Shown here: positions 1 through 11,744 of the stretch, piece after piece
Numbering within the stretch: the stretch's first letter is position 1
How the letters are laid out: each line of letters opens with the position of its first letter
Notes under the pieces: model-generated
Seen by the model: the letters and a program-made list of their open reading frames with translations, nothing else
Told to the model about the DNA's origin: nothing
The model's database searches: none
Program-made: the position numbers and the translations under genes
DNA from: Beroe forskalii
Lineage: Eukaryota > Ctenophora > Nuda > Beroida > Beroidae
Direction: 5' to 3'
Assembly (NCBI GenBank): GCA_011033025.1
Contig: WFMF01000129.1
Coordinates: forward strand, 62,001 to 126,000
Length of the DNA: 64,000 nt

Positions 1-368
1 ACACACTGCTTTTCTAATCCTATCAAATACTTTGTGAGAATCTAAACAGTGACGGATCCCGATGCAGCCATCGCAAATTCAAATGCTAGTTTGGAAGTTG
101 AATTAGAAGAGAATTTAAAAACTGCTTGCTTCTCGTTATTAGATGATAGCTTTTTAATGAAAATTAGTTATTGGTTTGTGTAAGGACGAATAAATGTAAC
201 AAATACCACGAAAAAAAACTTGGAAAAGGGCCATTTATTATTTGATTAGTCTTAGATCCCAAAATAAACATTAAATATCAGTGGAACGTTAATTATCAGT
301 GGAACGTTAATTATCGCCCTGACATCAACCAATCGCGCGCTGATTGGCCAATGTCGACATTAACATTA
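1..368. other. 3' flank of DNAJC3 with stop-region duplicates
   Basis: No gene is seen here. The stretch is the downstream flank of the minus-strand DNAJC3 gene. An 18-20 bp motif that includes the DNAJC3 stop codon (on the plus strand atcagtggaac plus flanks) lies at about 365-379 in the gene end and again at about 275-294 and 292-312, so the end of the coding sequence has been locally duplicated twice. Confidence 0.6.
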
Positions 369-3300
369 TCAGTGGAACTTGAAGTGGAACTGTTGCCCGC
401 CGAAGTGGAAGCCGTTGAAGTGCTGGTGGAAGTTGCGACCTTGCTCCGTCTCCGGGTCCAGAGGGTCGTCTCCGTTGTCGAACTGCTCTCGTTTCTCTGA
501 GGGAGAGGAGCGTCAAAAGGGTTGTTCCACATTTGGTGGCATGTATATATGTTCACCGTACACCCCCTCAGCATCTTCGAATATGATTATTTAAAGAAGA
601 GGAATTTTCCAATCAAAATTGCAACTTTGACTCGGCAGTACATGAAATTTGATTCTAACCATTGAATTTGTGAAGACTATTCAAACACCCACCGTCGTCA
701 GTTAGAACTTCCTTGGCAGCGGCGATGTCAATAAACTTCTTCTCTGCTTCTTCCTGCGTAGATATGGCCTCTTAGTACAATGCAAAGGAGTAGAACTCAT
801 GGAAATATCACGAAAATATTAAGAGTGTCAAGAAAATATCAAGAATATATCAAGGAAGTATCAAGAATATAGAAAATATCAAGTAAAACGTCATGAAAAT
901 ATCAAGAATATCAAAAAAATATCAAGAAAATATCAAGAAAATATCAAGAAAATATAAAAAAATATCAAGAATGTAGAAAATATCAAGAAAATATCAAGAA
1001 TGTCAAAAATATAGAAAATATATAGAAAATATCAAATGAAAATATCAAATATGCCAAGAAAATATCAAGAAATCAAAAATATCAAGAAATATCAAGAATG
1101 TCCAGAAAATATCAAGAATGTAGAAAATATCATGTCAAGAAAATATCAAGAATGTCCAGAAAATATCAAGAATGTCAAGAAAATATCAAGAATTTCAAGA
1201 AAATATAAAGAATGTCAAGAAAATATCAAGAAAATATCAAGAAAATATCGAGAAAATATCAAGAAAATATCAAGAAAATATCAAGAATGTAGAAAATATC
1301 AAGAAAATATCAAGAATGTCAAGAAAATATCAAGAAAATATCAAGAATGTCAAGAAAATATCAAAAATATATAGAAAATATCGAAAATGTCCAGTAAATA
1401 TCAAGAATGTCCAGAAAATATCGAGAATGCCAAGAAAATATCAAGAATTTCAAGAAAATATACAGAATGTCAAGAAAATATCAAGAATTTCAAGAAAATA
1501 TCAAGAATTTTAAGAAAATATCAAGAAAATATCCAGAATGTCAAGGAAATATCAAGAAAATATCAAGAATGTAGAAAATATCAAGAATGTAGAAAATAGC
1601 AAGAAAATATCAAGAATGTCAAGAAAATATCAAAAATATATAGAAAATATCAAAAATGTCCAGTAAATATCAAGAATGTCCAGAAAATATCAAGAATGCC
1701 AAGAAAATATCAAGAATTTCAAGAAAATGTACACAATGTCAAGAAAATATCAAGAATTTCAAGAAAATATACAGAATGTCAAGAAAATATCAAGAAAATT
1801 TCAAGAATTTCAAGAAGATATAAAGAATGTCAAGAAAAATATCAGAAAAATATCAAGAATGTCAAGAAAATATCAAGAATGTAGAAAATATCAAGAAAAT
1901 ATCAAAAATTTCAAGAAAATATACAGAATGTCAAGAAAATATCAAGAATTTCAAGAAAATATACAGAATGTCAAGAAAATATCAAGAAAATATCAAGAAA
2001 ATATCAAGAAAATAACAAGAAAATATCAAGAAATATCAAGAAATATCAAGAAAATATCAAAAAATATCAAGAAAATATCAAGAAATATCAAGAAAATATC
2101 AGGAATGCCAAGAAAATATCAATTATGTCAAGAAAATATCAAGAATGTAAAGAAAATATCAAGATTGTCAAGATTCTTGACAATATTGATATTTTCTTTA
2201 CATTCTTGATATTTTCTTGACATAATTGACATTTTCTTGGCATTCTTGATATTTTTCTTGATATTTTCTTGATATTTTCTTGACATTTTCTTGAAATTCT
2301 TGATATTTTCTTGACATTCTTTATATTTTCTTGAAATCCTTGACATTTACTTGGCATTCTTGATATTTTCTTGACATCCTTGATATTTTCTTGACATTCT
2401 TGATATTTTCTTGAAATTTTTGATATTTTCTTGATATTTTGTTGACATCCTTGATATTTTCTTGACATACCTGATATTTTCTTGACTCAAGAAAATATCA
2501 AGTATGTCAAGAAAATGTCAAGGATGTCAAGAAAATAGCAAGCATCAAACATGAACATACCAAGAAAAATCAAGCATATCAAAAAAGACATCAAGAAATA
2601 TCACGAATGTCTGGAAAATATTAAGAAATTATCAAGGAATTATCAAGGAATTATCAAGAAATAACAAGAAAGTATCAAGAAAATACTAAGAATGCTAAGA
2701 ATATACCAAGGAGTTTATCAAGAATATATCACGGAAACATCCTGATTTACCTTTTCTTTTTCATCTGTGTACTTGTCAGGGTGATATTCCCTGGCTAACT
2801 TTCTGTACGCCTTATTTATCTGTGACTTATCTGCATTTCTGAAACAGCAATAATTAGAAAATTATGCAGTACAACGACATCATTTACTATATCACTTAGA
2901 CATTTAATCCAGGTTTCTTCATCAAGCCTTACAAAACCTGTGAACTTGTCTTTACTTGTATAACTTGTATTAACCCTAGGTGTTAGTCCGAGTTCCGACT
3001 CTAGCTTTGATTCAGCGTATAGAAACAAACCTTGGAACTCCCAGTATCTTGTAATAGTCCCTCTTTTTACTCTGTTTAAGGAGTTTTTCTGCTCGTTTCA
3101 AACCGTCCTGAACGTGCTTTGTGTCCGTTACTTTGAGCGCGCTCTGATAATCTGATATTGCTGATTCGAAACTGAAACAGATGCGGTTAGATTATCCGGT
3201 ATTTAATTGATGGTGGGATTAAGAATTAGATTAAAGGTTTGCATGAACCTATATAACGTGTAGTCTTCACAACCAAATCTAGGAAAGATCCGGAAAAAGC

Positions 3301-6300
3301 CTTGATGAGAAATCAACCTACTCTTCAATTAATATGTAGCATTCTGCTCGATTCGTCAGGGCCTCTATATCTTGGGATTCTGACTCCAGAACTTTAGAGC
3401 ACGTTCTGATTCCTTCTTCGGCAAACCCGCCCTGGTGAAGAAGGGTCTCGTTTGAAGCTTACATTGAATAAAATGGGATAACTTCAATGCCAAAATTTCT
3501 AGTTTTCATAACACTATACCTTTGAATATACCCCATTCAATGTTTAAATCGATTTAGTTACAATTCTCAGCACACCTACCTGCAGGGGGTCACCAGGGGT
3601 TCAGAAGGGGGTCAGCAGGGGGTCAGTAGGGGTCAGTATGGGGTCAGCAGGGGGTCTGTAGGGGGTCATTGGTATACTTTCATATTCAGACCCAATTCTC
3701 AGCACACCAACCTGCTTATTGCTGAGACAAAGCCTACTTAATATCTTCAAAACTATTTTATTCTGGGACGGCTCCGTTTTGAGAGCAGCCTCCAGCTTCG
3801 TTATAGCTTCTCCGTATAAACCTGGAACAAAGTACGACATTAATTAGAGTTGAAGACGATAATCATAAGAGTTTCGAAAACTTGTGATTACAACTCTCTC
3901 GTATATCAGTTTTATCGTTTAAACTTCAATCTCTTGGGCATTTTGAGATCTTACGAAATGGTTGCGGAGGGAACAAAAGAAGTGAAATAGGAATCTTCAC
4001 TTCAAACGGATCCAATGAGATTTAGCGCTTTTGAGAGAAAAAAGAGTGGACTCAATTTCTTAAGTATCATCTTTTCACTATCATTTCAACTACAATTCTT
4101 CGTTTCGGAAATACTTTCCTTACCTTCATTAATTTTATCTTGAGCTGAAGTCAGTTGCTTTACTAGCTTCTTAACTTTCTTATAATGCTCATGACATTCT
4201 TTATGATCTTGATCTAACTTCAGACATTCTCTGATCTCTTTGCAGGTTAAAGAATTCAAAATAATAAGAACAAGAGAAATTGCACTGAAGAAAAAAGATT
4301 AATGAAGGAAAACAAGCCTTGTGCATAAAAAAGGGCATATGATAACCAAAAACCCATGATATTTTGCCACCTAAGCACACATTAAACATTAACGATACTA
4401 AATAAAATCATTAGATTTCCTACTTGAGTGATTCCTCCTCGTCCCCCATGAGGTAGTGTAAATGTGAGAGTTTGAGGTAAGCCTCTGTGTTATCGTTAGT
4501 AAGCTTCGCTATAGCTCGCACGTCTCCAATGGCGCTGATTATATTCCCTGAGACATTCAATAACGTAATTCTAATCTTCCAAACACAGTAAAGGAAGTGC
4601 TGTAATCTGATCAATGCATCGCAATAAACTTAGTAAGGAACAGTAAAAATCATGCTGGTTTTAAAAGAGTAATTTAATATCAGAAATTGGATATTGGATT
4701 AGCTGAGTTTTTATGGTCGTTATTGAATAAATAGGCGTATAAATTGCCTCCAATCATACGAGAAGGCGTAGAAAGAAGAGCTTTGTGCAATATTGCATCC
4801 TTTAGCAGTAGATTTATTGGTGTTGAATCAAAACAGTGACAGGTGTTTAATCGATGAGGCGCTATCTAAACATCTGCTCACCAACCTAGTTTGAGGTAAG
4901 CGTCAGATCGCTTTTCTCGCAGGCTCGTATCCCATTTGGCGATGTCTATAGCTTTATCATAGTGATCAACTGATGAGGGGATGGTATTAGATAAATAAAG
5001 GATAAAATAAAGGATAAAATAAAGGGTAAAATAAAGGGTAAAATAAAGGGTAAAATAAAGGGCCAAGTTAAATACACTTCAGTTACGACACACTTAGTTG
5101 GCAAGTTGAAAACGTTGAATGAAACGAGAAAGTTTAATATCAGAAGCTTTTGAATATCACGTGATTATTGCCCCCACAATAATTAGAAGTCCGCCGATCC
5201 TGACTCACCAGCTGTGGCAAAGTCACTGTTTTCCATGGCTGCGTCTCCTTCCTCCACAGCCTGAGCCAGGATTGGGACCTCTCTCAGACCTTCTTCTGCT
5301 TTGTCACGGTCAACAGACATCTGAAGATTTAAAATCTCATCTCAGAGTGTCCTATCATCAAAATAATACGTCTATGATCTTAAGTACCTCGCAGCAGTGC
5401 GAACTTGTGGATCTTAACCCCGGAATAAAACAATAAGGTAAAATATAATTCAACAATAATTTTTCCCACAATATACCGAACTGCAAAAATGCATGCCTTA
5501 ACCCTTCAAACAGCAAGATCACACAAAGAAAACTGGATAATTTCTCTTGAAATGACAGCTCATCAGCGCCATATATCCAGCCTTTGCCTCATCTATCTTC
5601 CCTTGCTTTAGTAGCACGCCAGCTCGTTCAGATTTCGCCTGAATTGTACGTCCGTTAGGATTACTGTTTCGTTTCACAGCCTTAACTAATAACTTTCCGG
5701 AATTCTTCAGGAAAACTTGGAAATTTCTAAAAGAAGATTCACAATGATCGTACACTGGAATCTCAGTATGGACACGTAGTGATGCAGAACCCAATTACCT
5801 CTTATTAACAGGTGTTTGTGATTTGCGATGGGTTTCTAACTTGATAAAGACACGTATACCAGCGATTTTGTATACGCCGCGCAAATAAAAGACGCGCAAA
5901 TTCATTCATGCGCGCGAAAGGTATCAACAAATTGTTTTCGCGGCTTACAAACATGCTCCACATCTATTCCCAATTTTTGCAGGTTTGCAAACTTTCCTTG
6001 TGTTTGACTTTTAAAAAATCTCCGAGAATGTTCATCGAAGAACATTTGGCAAGTTTCAGCAATTTTTGGAGGCAGTTTATGTGGAATAAAAAACCAAGTC
6101 AGACTACTAAAAACCAACCATCTTTGGGACAAAATAACTGAATTTCTAATTTTCATAAAATGCGCCTCATTCGGCCCTGGAGGACACAAAATCACATTAT
6201 TTTCGAAAGCTCCTGATTTAAAGTTTATCGTATCATTTAACGTTTTAAACTTGCTCTCTAAACAAAAACGGGAATTCTGGGCAAAAAAATGAGTTTTTGA

Positions 6301-9300
6301 AAAATTTAATTATGCGGACTCTTATTCATCCAGAAGGACCCAAATACTTGTTTCATGACATAAAAAGGCAATTCAAACCATCCCAACCCATTTGGGCCAA
6401 AATGACGAAATTTTCGTTTTCGAAAAAGTACCCTTTCTGGCCCTGGAGGGCACAAATTACACTGGATTTGCCTAAACTTTGGTTTCGGAGGTCGCACTGA
6501 GATGCCAAACAATGAGCAATCGGTTTCATGACATTTCGGAAAAGTCGAATTTTTGACCCGAAAAAAGTCCCAGTGTATAGTAAGGTGTTTTTTTCGGGTC
6601 AAAAATTCGACTTTCTCGAAATTCCCCGAACCCGATTGAACTTTGTTTGGTATCAAGAAATAATCTCGGAAACCAAATTTCAGCCAATATGAACTTGATT
6701 TGTGGCCTACAGAACAAAAAAAAGGGGAAAAAACGGAATTCTGGGCAAAAAATGAGTTTTTTGAAAAATTTAATTACACGGACTCTTATTCATCCAGAAG
6801 GACCCAAATACTTGTTTTATGACATAAAAAGGCAATTCAGACCATCCCCAACCCATTTTGGGCCAAAATGACGAAATTTTCGTTTTTCGAAAAAAGTACC
6901 CTTTCTGGCCCTGGAGGCCACAAATTACACTGGATTTGCCTGAACTTTGGTTTCTGAGGTCGTACTGAGATACCAAACAATGAGCAATCGGTTTCATGAC
7001 ATTTCGGAAAAGTCGAATTTTTGACCCGAAAAAAGTCCCAGTGTATAGTAAGGTGTTTTTTGGGGTCAAAAATTCGACTTTCTCGAAATTCCCCGAAACC
7101 GATTGAATATCGTTTGGCATCATGAAATAATCTTGGAAACCAAATTTCAGCCAATATGAACTTGATTTGTGGCCTACAGGCCAAAAAGAGCGAGAAAAAC
7201 GCTAATTTTCGGCCAAAAAATGCGTTTTTGAAAAATTCAATTATACGGACTGTTATTCATCCAGAAGGACCCAAATACTTGTTTTATGACATAAAAAGGC
7301 AATTCAGACCATCTCCAACCCATTTTGGGCCAAAATGACGAAATTTTTTCCCTCCCCATTGGCCTTTTTGTGAATACAAAAAGGCAAATGAGAGGGTTGG
7401 CAGAGATCGTGGTTTGGGAAGTTTAGAAATAGGATATGTGTATAGCAGGTTCAGATTTGCAATACAACTACTGTAATTTCTGGAAAGTGCCCGGATTGCT
7501 CCTTTATAATATCAGTCGCGAAAATGTCCCTCCCTCCGTCCGTCCGTCCGTCCGTCCGTCCGTCCCCTTATCACAAATCTTCAAAATCACGAATTTTATA
7601 ATCATTGGCTGTCGGTTGTCAAAACTAAAGTCTGACTTGATCCATCCGTGGGAAAAGCTCAAATTCTTTAAAATTATGATAAATTCTAAATTGAAGGGCT
7701 GTTGAATAATTCGTGACTTGGGCTATGGATTGAGGGATAAGATGATAAGGCTTCCGTTCTGTATTAGTTTTAGTACCAAACTGTATCACTATTCGACTGT
7801 ATACAGAATTCGACTAAGTTCAAAAAATAGGGTGGGTCAATGTGATTTGTGAAAGACGAATGATTCTTTTCGGAACGAGTGACAGCATTGAAACAGAAAG
7901 CATGAAATTTGAAATTTTGAAGATCAGATGAAAAGTGACATCAACTGTCAAGTGATATCAACAGTCAAGAAAATACAGCGCGTGAACAAACGGTTACACA
8001 ATCTGATGCGAAACGTAAACCAATTGTCCAATTCAACGAAATGGCGCGAAATCTACAACGAACTGATTACAACAACTTGGTACGTAAGAACGCGCGCGCA
8101 TAAATTTCAGTAGAAATGACACGTGCCAATGCATGTTCTCGGTGGTCGCGCAGCATTGACGCAATATTTATACTCTACTAGGAGTGCCTGTTGTAGAATG
8201 ATGCTAAGGTTACATCAAGCACCGCCGGGGAGGGAAATTAAGCGCCTGCATACGGGTACATCCCACAAACAAGCATTGAAGAATTAAGCCCGCAGGCGCA
8301 ATTCTTGTTGTTTTTCGAAAAAAGTACCCTTTCTGGCCCTGGAGGCCACAAATTACACTGGATTTGCCTGAAAATTGGTTTCGGAGGTCGCACTGAGATG
8401 CCAAACAATGAGCAATCGGTTTTATGACATTTCGAGAAAGTTGAATTTTGGACCCGAAAAAAATCCCAGTGTATAGTCCAGTGTTTTTTGGGTCAAAATT
8501 CGACTTCCTCGAAATTCCCCGAAACCGATTGAACTTTGTTTGGCATCAAGTAATAATCTCAGAAACCAAGTTTCAGCCATTATGAACTTAATTTGTGGCC
8601 TACAGGCCCAAAAGAAGGACAAAAACGAGAATTTTGGGCCAAAAAAAGCATCTTTTTCAAGTTTGATTATCCGGACTTTTACTCATCCAACAGGAACACA
8701 ATACATGTTTTGTGACACAAAAAGGCAATTCAGACCAATTTCAACCCATTTTGGGATAAAATAACGGAAATTCTTTTCTCGAAAAAAAACGTGCTGTTTT
8801 TAGAACCATGACAAAAATGCAAGAAAAACCTCCTGAAAGTGTCTGAATTTCTAATTCAGACACTTCAACACTGGATAATTAAGTATATTGAAGTGTTATA
8901 CTGTCAATAGCAAAGAAAAATAAAACTGGTAAACTGACTGAAATATTATTCAGTGCAGGTGTATATATAAGGCAAAGTATTGTTTGACAGTTGACATTTA
9001 CGAACTTTATAGTTCTAAGAAGAGAAATCAGTTAAAACAGTCAAAGCCTTACCCTGTGAAAGTCTGGCTTAATGTTGATGACGGAATCGAAATCAGCCAA
9101 AGCTTGCCTATGCCTGCCCAGAGCAAGGTATACAGTGGCTCTTTGGTAGTAGGCTAGATAGTTCTTAGTATCCCCCTCTGAAACACATTGTATTTCAGTG
9201 CTGTACAAGATTACAAGAATACATCATTTCATTTCTTGAGTATTAAGTATAAGTTGAATGAAATATACTTGTCATTTGATATCAAATCGAACTTTTTACA

Positions 9301-9958
9301 GTTATAAGTCAAGTGGAAAAGTGGTAGAATCATTACAGAATATTGACCAAACATTTGAGTGAGGGAATGTTTTTTGTGACCAAAATATTGATCAAATTTA
9401 AGAAATAAAGAAATTTAATGGCAATCTTCAATATTTGAAAACAAGAGTGAGAATTTCCACAAACCTACAGCAGCATGATAGTGGTTGAGAGCTTCCCCAA
9501 GACTCCCGGCCCTCAACAGCTGTGTTCCCTGCTCTAGGTGCTGGCTGACTGTCAGACTCCATGGAAATGGAATGTGTGCATACAACACTCTGACAGCTCT
9601 CCAAATATTACTGAGTGTGGTACTGTAGTGTGTGGTGTTTACCACTAAGGTACAAAGCAATGCCTGTAAATTTCACGCTAACTGGAGAAATTGAATTTGA
9701 GAATAAAGAAAAGGAGTGCTTGGTGAAGTTACAATTTGAACTCTCACCAAAATATGTATAAATGTATCAGAACTAACACCAAATCGTGTGTCTATAGCTA
9801 TGTATAAAGTAGACAAATTGTAGCTCCTTAATCTAACTCAATTCTACTGACCAACAACCCAGTAAGATAAATGTAGTCTCTACTTACATATGATGAAAGT
9901 ACACCACAGGATAAAGCACAGCAAGCTTAACTTGCTGTATAGTTGTCTGACAGGTCAT
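369..9958 (-). CDS. DNAJC3: DNAJC3/p58IPK ER co-chaperone (TPR + J domain), about 14 exons
   Basis: DNAJC3 is an ER-lumen co-chaperone of BiP that binds unfolded clients through TPR repeats and stimulates the BiP ATPase through its J domain. Exons read along the minus strand resemble the family from end to end: probable signal-peptide exon 9888-9958, TPR exons near 9460-9540, 9070-9178, 5565-5724, 5206-5331, 4887-4971, 4434-4550, 4124-4236, 3712-3821, 3322-3431 and 3031-3171, then the J domain ([12 protein letters not shown], then [13 protein letters not shown] with the HPD motif) at 2751-2838, 693-753 and 369-496. The protein ends in FHFKFH, close to the vertebrate end. Most junctions are GT-AG and in phase. 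I could not place an in-frame canonical junction between the exons near 4434 and 4236, so a base error, microexon or unusual site is possible. The start is inferred from a phase-2 first exon with a GTAAGT donor that joins in frame to [10 protein letters not shown]. Its neighbour upstream is PDIA6, another ER folding factor. Confidence 0.9.
780..2740. repeat. A-rich minisatellite intron with strand switch
   Basis: This DNAJC3 intron is almost entirely a degenerate tandem repeat of about 10-20 bp built on gaaaatatcaagaatgtcaa. From about 780 to 2170 and again from about 2485 to 2720 the A-rich strand is the plus strand. Between about 2175 and 2485 it is reversed (gatattttcttgacattctt), so the array contains an internal inversion. 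Open frames on both strands ([10 protein letters not shown]-type periodic peptides) are repeat translations, not genes. Confidence 0.9.
3551..3711. repeat. G-rich minisatellite beside a duplicated splice donor
   Basis: About eight degenerate copies of a roughly 12-bp unit (gggggtcagcag and variants) lie at 3587-3670 in a DNAJC3 intron. The array is bracketed by two copies of a segment reading tctcagcacacc on the plus strand (about 3557 and 3699). The second is the real minus-strand donor of the exon at 3712-3821 and the first is a duplicate with a donor-like GTAGGT. Confidence 0.75.
4990..5065. repeat. short tandem repeat, 13-14 bp unit
   Basis: About five copies of a unit close to aggataaaataaa or agggtaaaataaa lie in the DNAJC3 intron just upstream (in gene sense) of the exon at 4887-4971. 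This is a plain minisatellite and gives a periodic TLYF-type peptide on the minus strand. Confidence 0.8.
6255..7350 (-). repeat. ~465-bp satellite, about 2.3 units, inverted relative to 16-19 kb
   Basis: The marker gacataaaaaggcaattc recurs near 6357, 6821 and 7288, giving periods of 464-467 bp. Each full unit holds a pair of inverted arms of about 105 bp around a short loop. The inner stem gtcgaatttttgacccgaaa pairs with its complement across a loop of about 22 bp. The units match those at 16365-19150 on the opposite strand. Predicted open frames ([18 protein letters not shown]-type) are repeat translations. Confidence 0.9.
7527..7567. repeat. (CCGT)n microsatellite
   Basis: A short run of ccgt units (about seven copies, flanked by ccctccct) lies within the large DNAJC3 intron. 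It is a simple sequence repeat with no visible coding role. Confidence 0.95.
8300..8790 (-). repeat. diverged single unit of the ~465-bp satellite
   Basis: The stretch starts with ttcgaaaaaagtaccctttc and carries all hallmarks of the satellite unit: the two imperfect inverted arms, the inner gacccgaaaa/ttttttgggtc stem and the ggcctacaggcc junction. It is more diverged than the units at 6255-7350 and stands alone about 1 kb away, which suggests an older copy or a separate insertion. Confidence 0.85.
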
Positions 9959-11744
9959 GTGCTATCCTGGAAAATTCATTATTACATAACTTCAATCTGA
10001 AGATCTAAATTCAAAGGGAGCCTCATGTAACTAAGATTATTCAAAGGTTAATGATAAATGCATTTTAATCATAAAGAAAACTTTCTTCAAGACATCAATC
10101 TGCAAGACTAAGTGAGTCACACCAAGGTGAGTTTATAATAAACTAGAAATGCCCGTTGGGCCTGCTAGATAATACAGAATCAAATAATAAGCTCACAAAA
10201 AGTTTATGAAGGAGCAAATTTAACATAATTCGTTAGTTGATGCTGGACCGCACAATTGTGATTGTTATAATTTGCTCTTGTATGATGAAGTTAAATCTGA
10301 AAATTAAAATTGAGTATCGCATCATACTTTGAACGTTGAATTAAGCATTGATTCACGCCAAGAGCAGTCCTCCAAATTCGCAATGTGCTATGCCCAAATT
10401 CGATTCAATTTGATTTTAGCCAACCTTAAATTTCTCTAAATTAACATTTTTCCGTTATCATCAACTCAGCATTGATTTAAATCGACCGACGTCGGCCACA
10501 GATTAATGAAGAGATGCTATATCGGAAATAGCCTCCCGTGATTTTCATACCCGTCCTTTATCTTCAGATCTTGAATTTCAAATGAAAAACAGTAAACAGG
10601 CCGTTCTATCAAACGCTACAATGCAGCAGTCAACAACGTATCAGAAAGCACTCGCATAGAACTGATCATAATCTGCACGTGCAGAATACGTGTATCCATA
10701 GCAAAGGCGCGACTAAGCCCTGTTTAGCCTTCGTTTTCCTTGGTATTTTCTTGGCAAGCTCTAATTTAATTGTATACGGCGGCACAGACAAACATAATTC
10801 ACGTGCTCTTACGAAATTATAATTAAGATGTATCAAGAATCTTAAAAGTGTGCAGATTGATGTCTTGAAATTTTTCTTTATGATTTAATATATTAAGAAT
10901 CTGGCTTGTCATCCAGAGAAAGCAACACATTGATGGCTTTCAGCCAATGTATCATTTTCTTGCAGTTCATCATTGATTCTGCAACATGGGACAGTATGGT
11001 TAAGTTGCTCATTAAGGTTGAACAGCTTTTATTCGAAAATTGGAATTGGTGAGCTTTACTATGGTTACTATGTGTTGCATACACTAAATTTATCACACAT
11101 GGCACTTCAATCATTAATAATTATGATAGCTCATAACTTTCAGTCTGATTGTTAGGCTTTGATGCATCTGAAGAATGGTATCATTTGAAACTCTCAATGG
11201 AGGTATGACTAAGATGTAAGAGCTGGTACTCTGTGGCCAGCATTAAATGAGCTAGGTGTCTTGTGGCCGACAAGGCTCAATAGTATTTCATAAGGGTAGT
11301 GATACAGTGAGTAATAATGTCTAGCTCAAAGGGTCGAGCCACTATTACAAACCATTTTACCTACTAATACTGCATCCACTATAAAGATTAAGATAAGGGA
11401 CGAACATACTTGCAATTCCCTGTACTCCTGTTGCAAACTACTGTAAGACGTATAATAATAATAGTAAAATTTAATGTTCGTTTTGCGCGCGCCTCGGCGC
11501 GCGCAAAAGTTCGTTGTGAAGATGAAAACTTCGTCACAGAAATGTCTTCGCGCGTTACGCAAACTAATAAATTTTGAGTGACTGACTGTGGCAAATTCAA
11601 TCGAATACCTTATGTGGCTTGACTACAAAGATGACTGTATTTGTTCTACAAAGAAGAATACCTCTGTAAAATACATAAAATGCTGATTCATGATGGTGCC
11701 ACGGAAACACGCTGCGACGTATTAATCACACCTAGTTTGCGGCA
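9959..11744. other. intergenic DNAJC3-PDIA6, with a dispersed repeat
   Basis: About 1.8 kb separates the inferred DNAJC3 start from the PDIA6 stop. From about 10145 to 10710 it holds a candidate long copy of a dispersed family: it opens with gcccgttgggcctgctag and later carries atctgcacgtgca, motifs shared with 42.0-43.0 kb and 55.9-56.1 kb. A short GC-rich palindrome-like stretch (gcgcgcctcggcgcgcgc) is at about 11485-11502. I saw no ER-stress element of the CCAAT-N9-CCACG type. Confidence 0.5.

Larger units (their letters stand above)
5725..9060. other. large DNAJC3 intron
   Basis: An intron of about 3.3 kb separates TPR-encoding exons of DNAJC3. It holds about 2.3 units of the ~465-bp satellite at 6255-7350, a further unit at 8300-8790, a CCGT microsatellite, and AT-rich sequence. 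A diverged satellite-like stretch (a ggccctggagg motif near 6173) precedes the first clear unit. I see no additional gene. Confidence 0.7.

Noticed and set aside
1036-2468. Lysine/glutamine-rich periodic open frames on both strands
   Set aside because: Translations of the A-rich minisatellite in a DNAJC3 intron.
6297-8764. Similar 60-117 residue frames ([18 protein letters not shown] type), also at 16363-19141
   Set aside because: They recur on both strands with the satellite period and have no start context or domain. They are shadows of the ~465-bp repeat.
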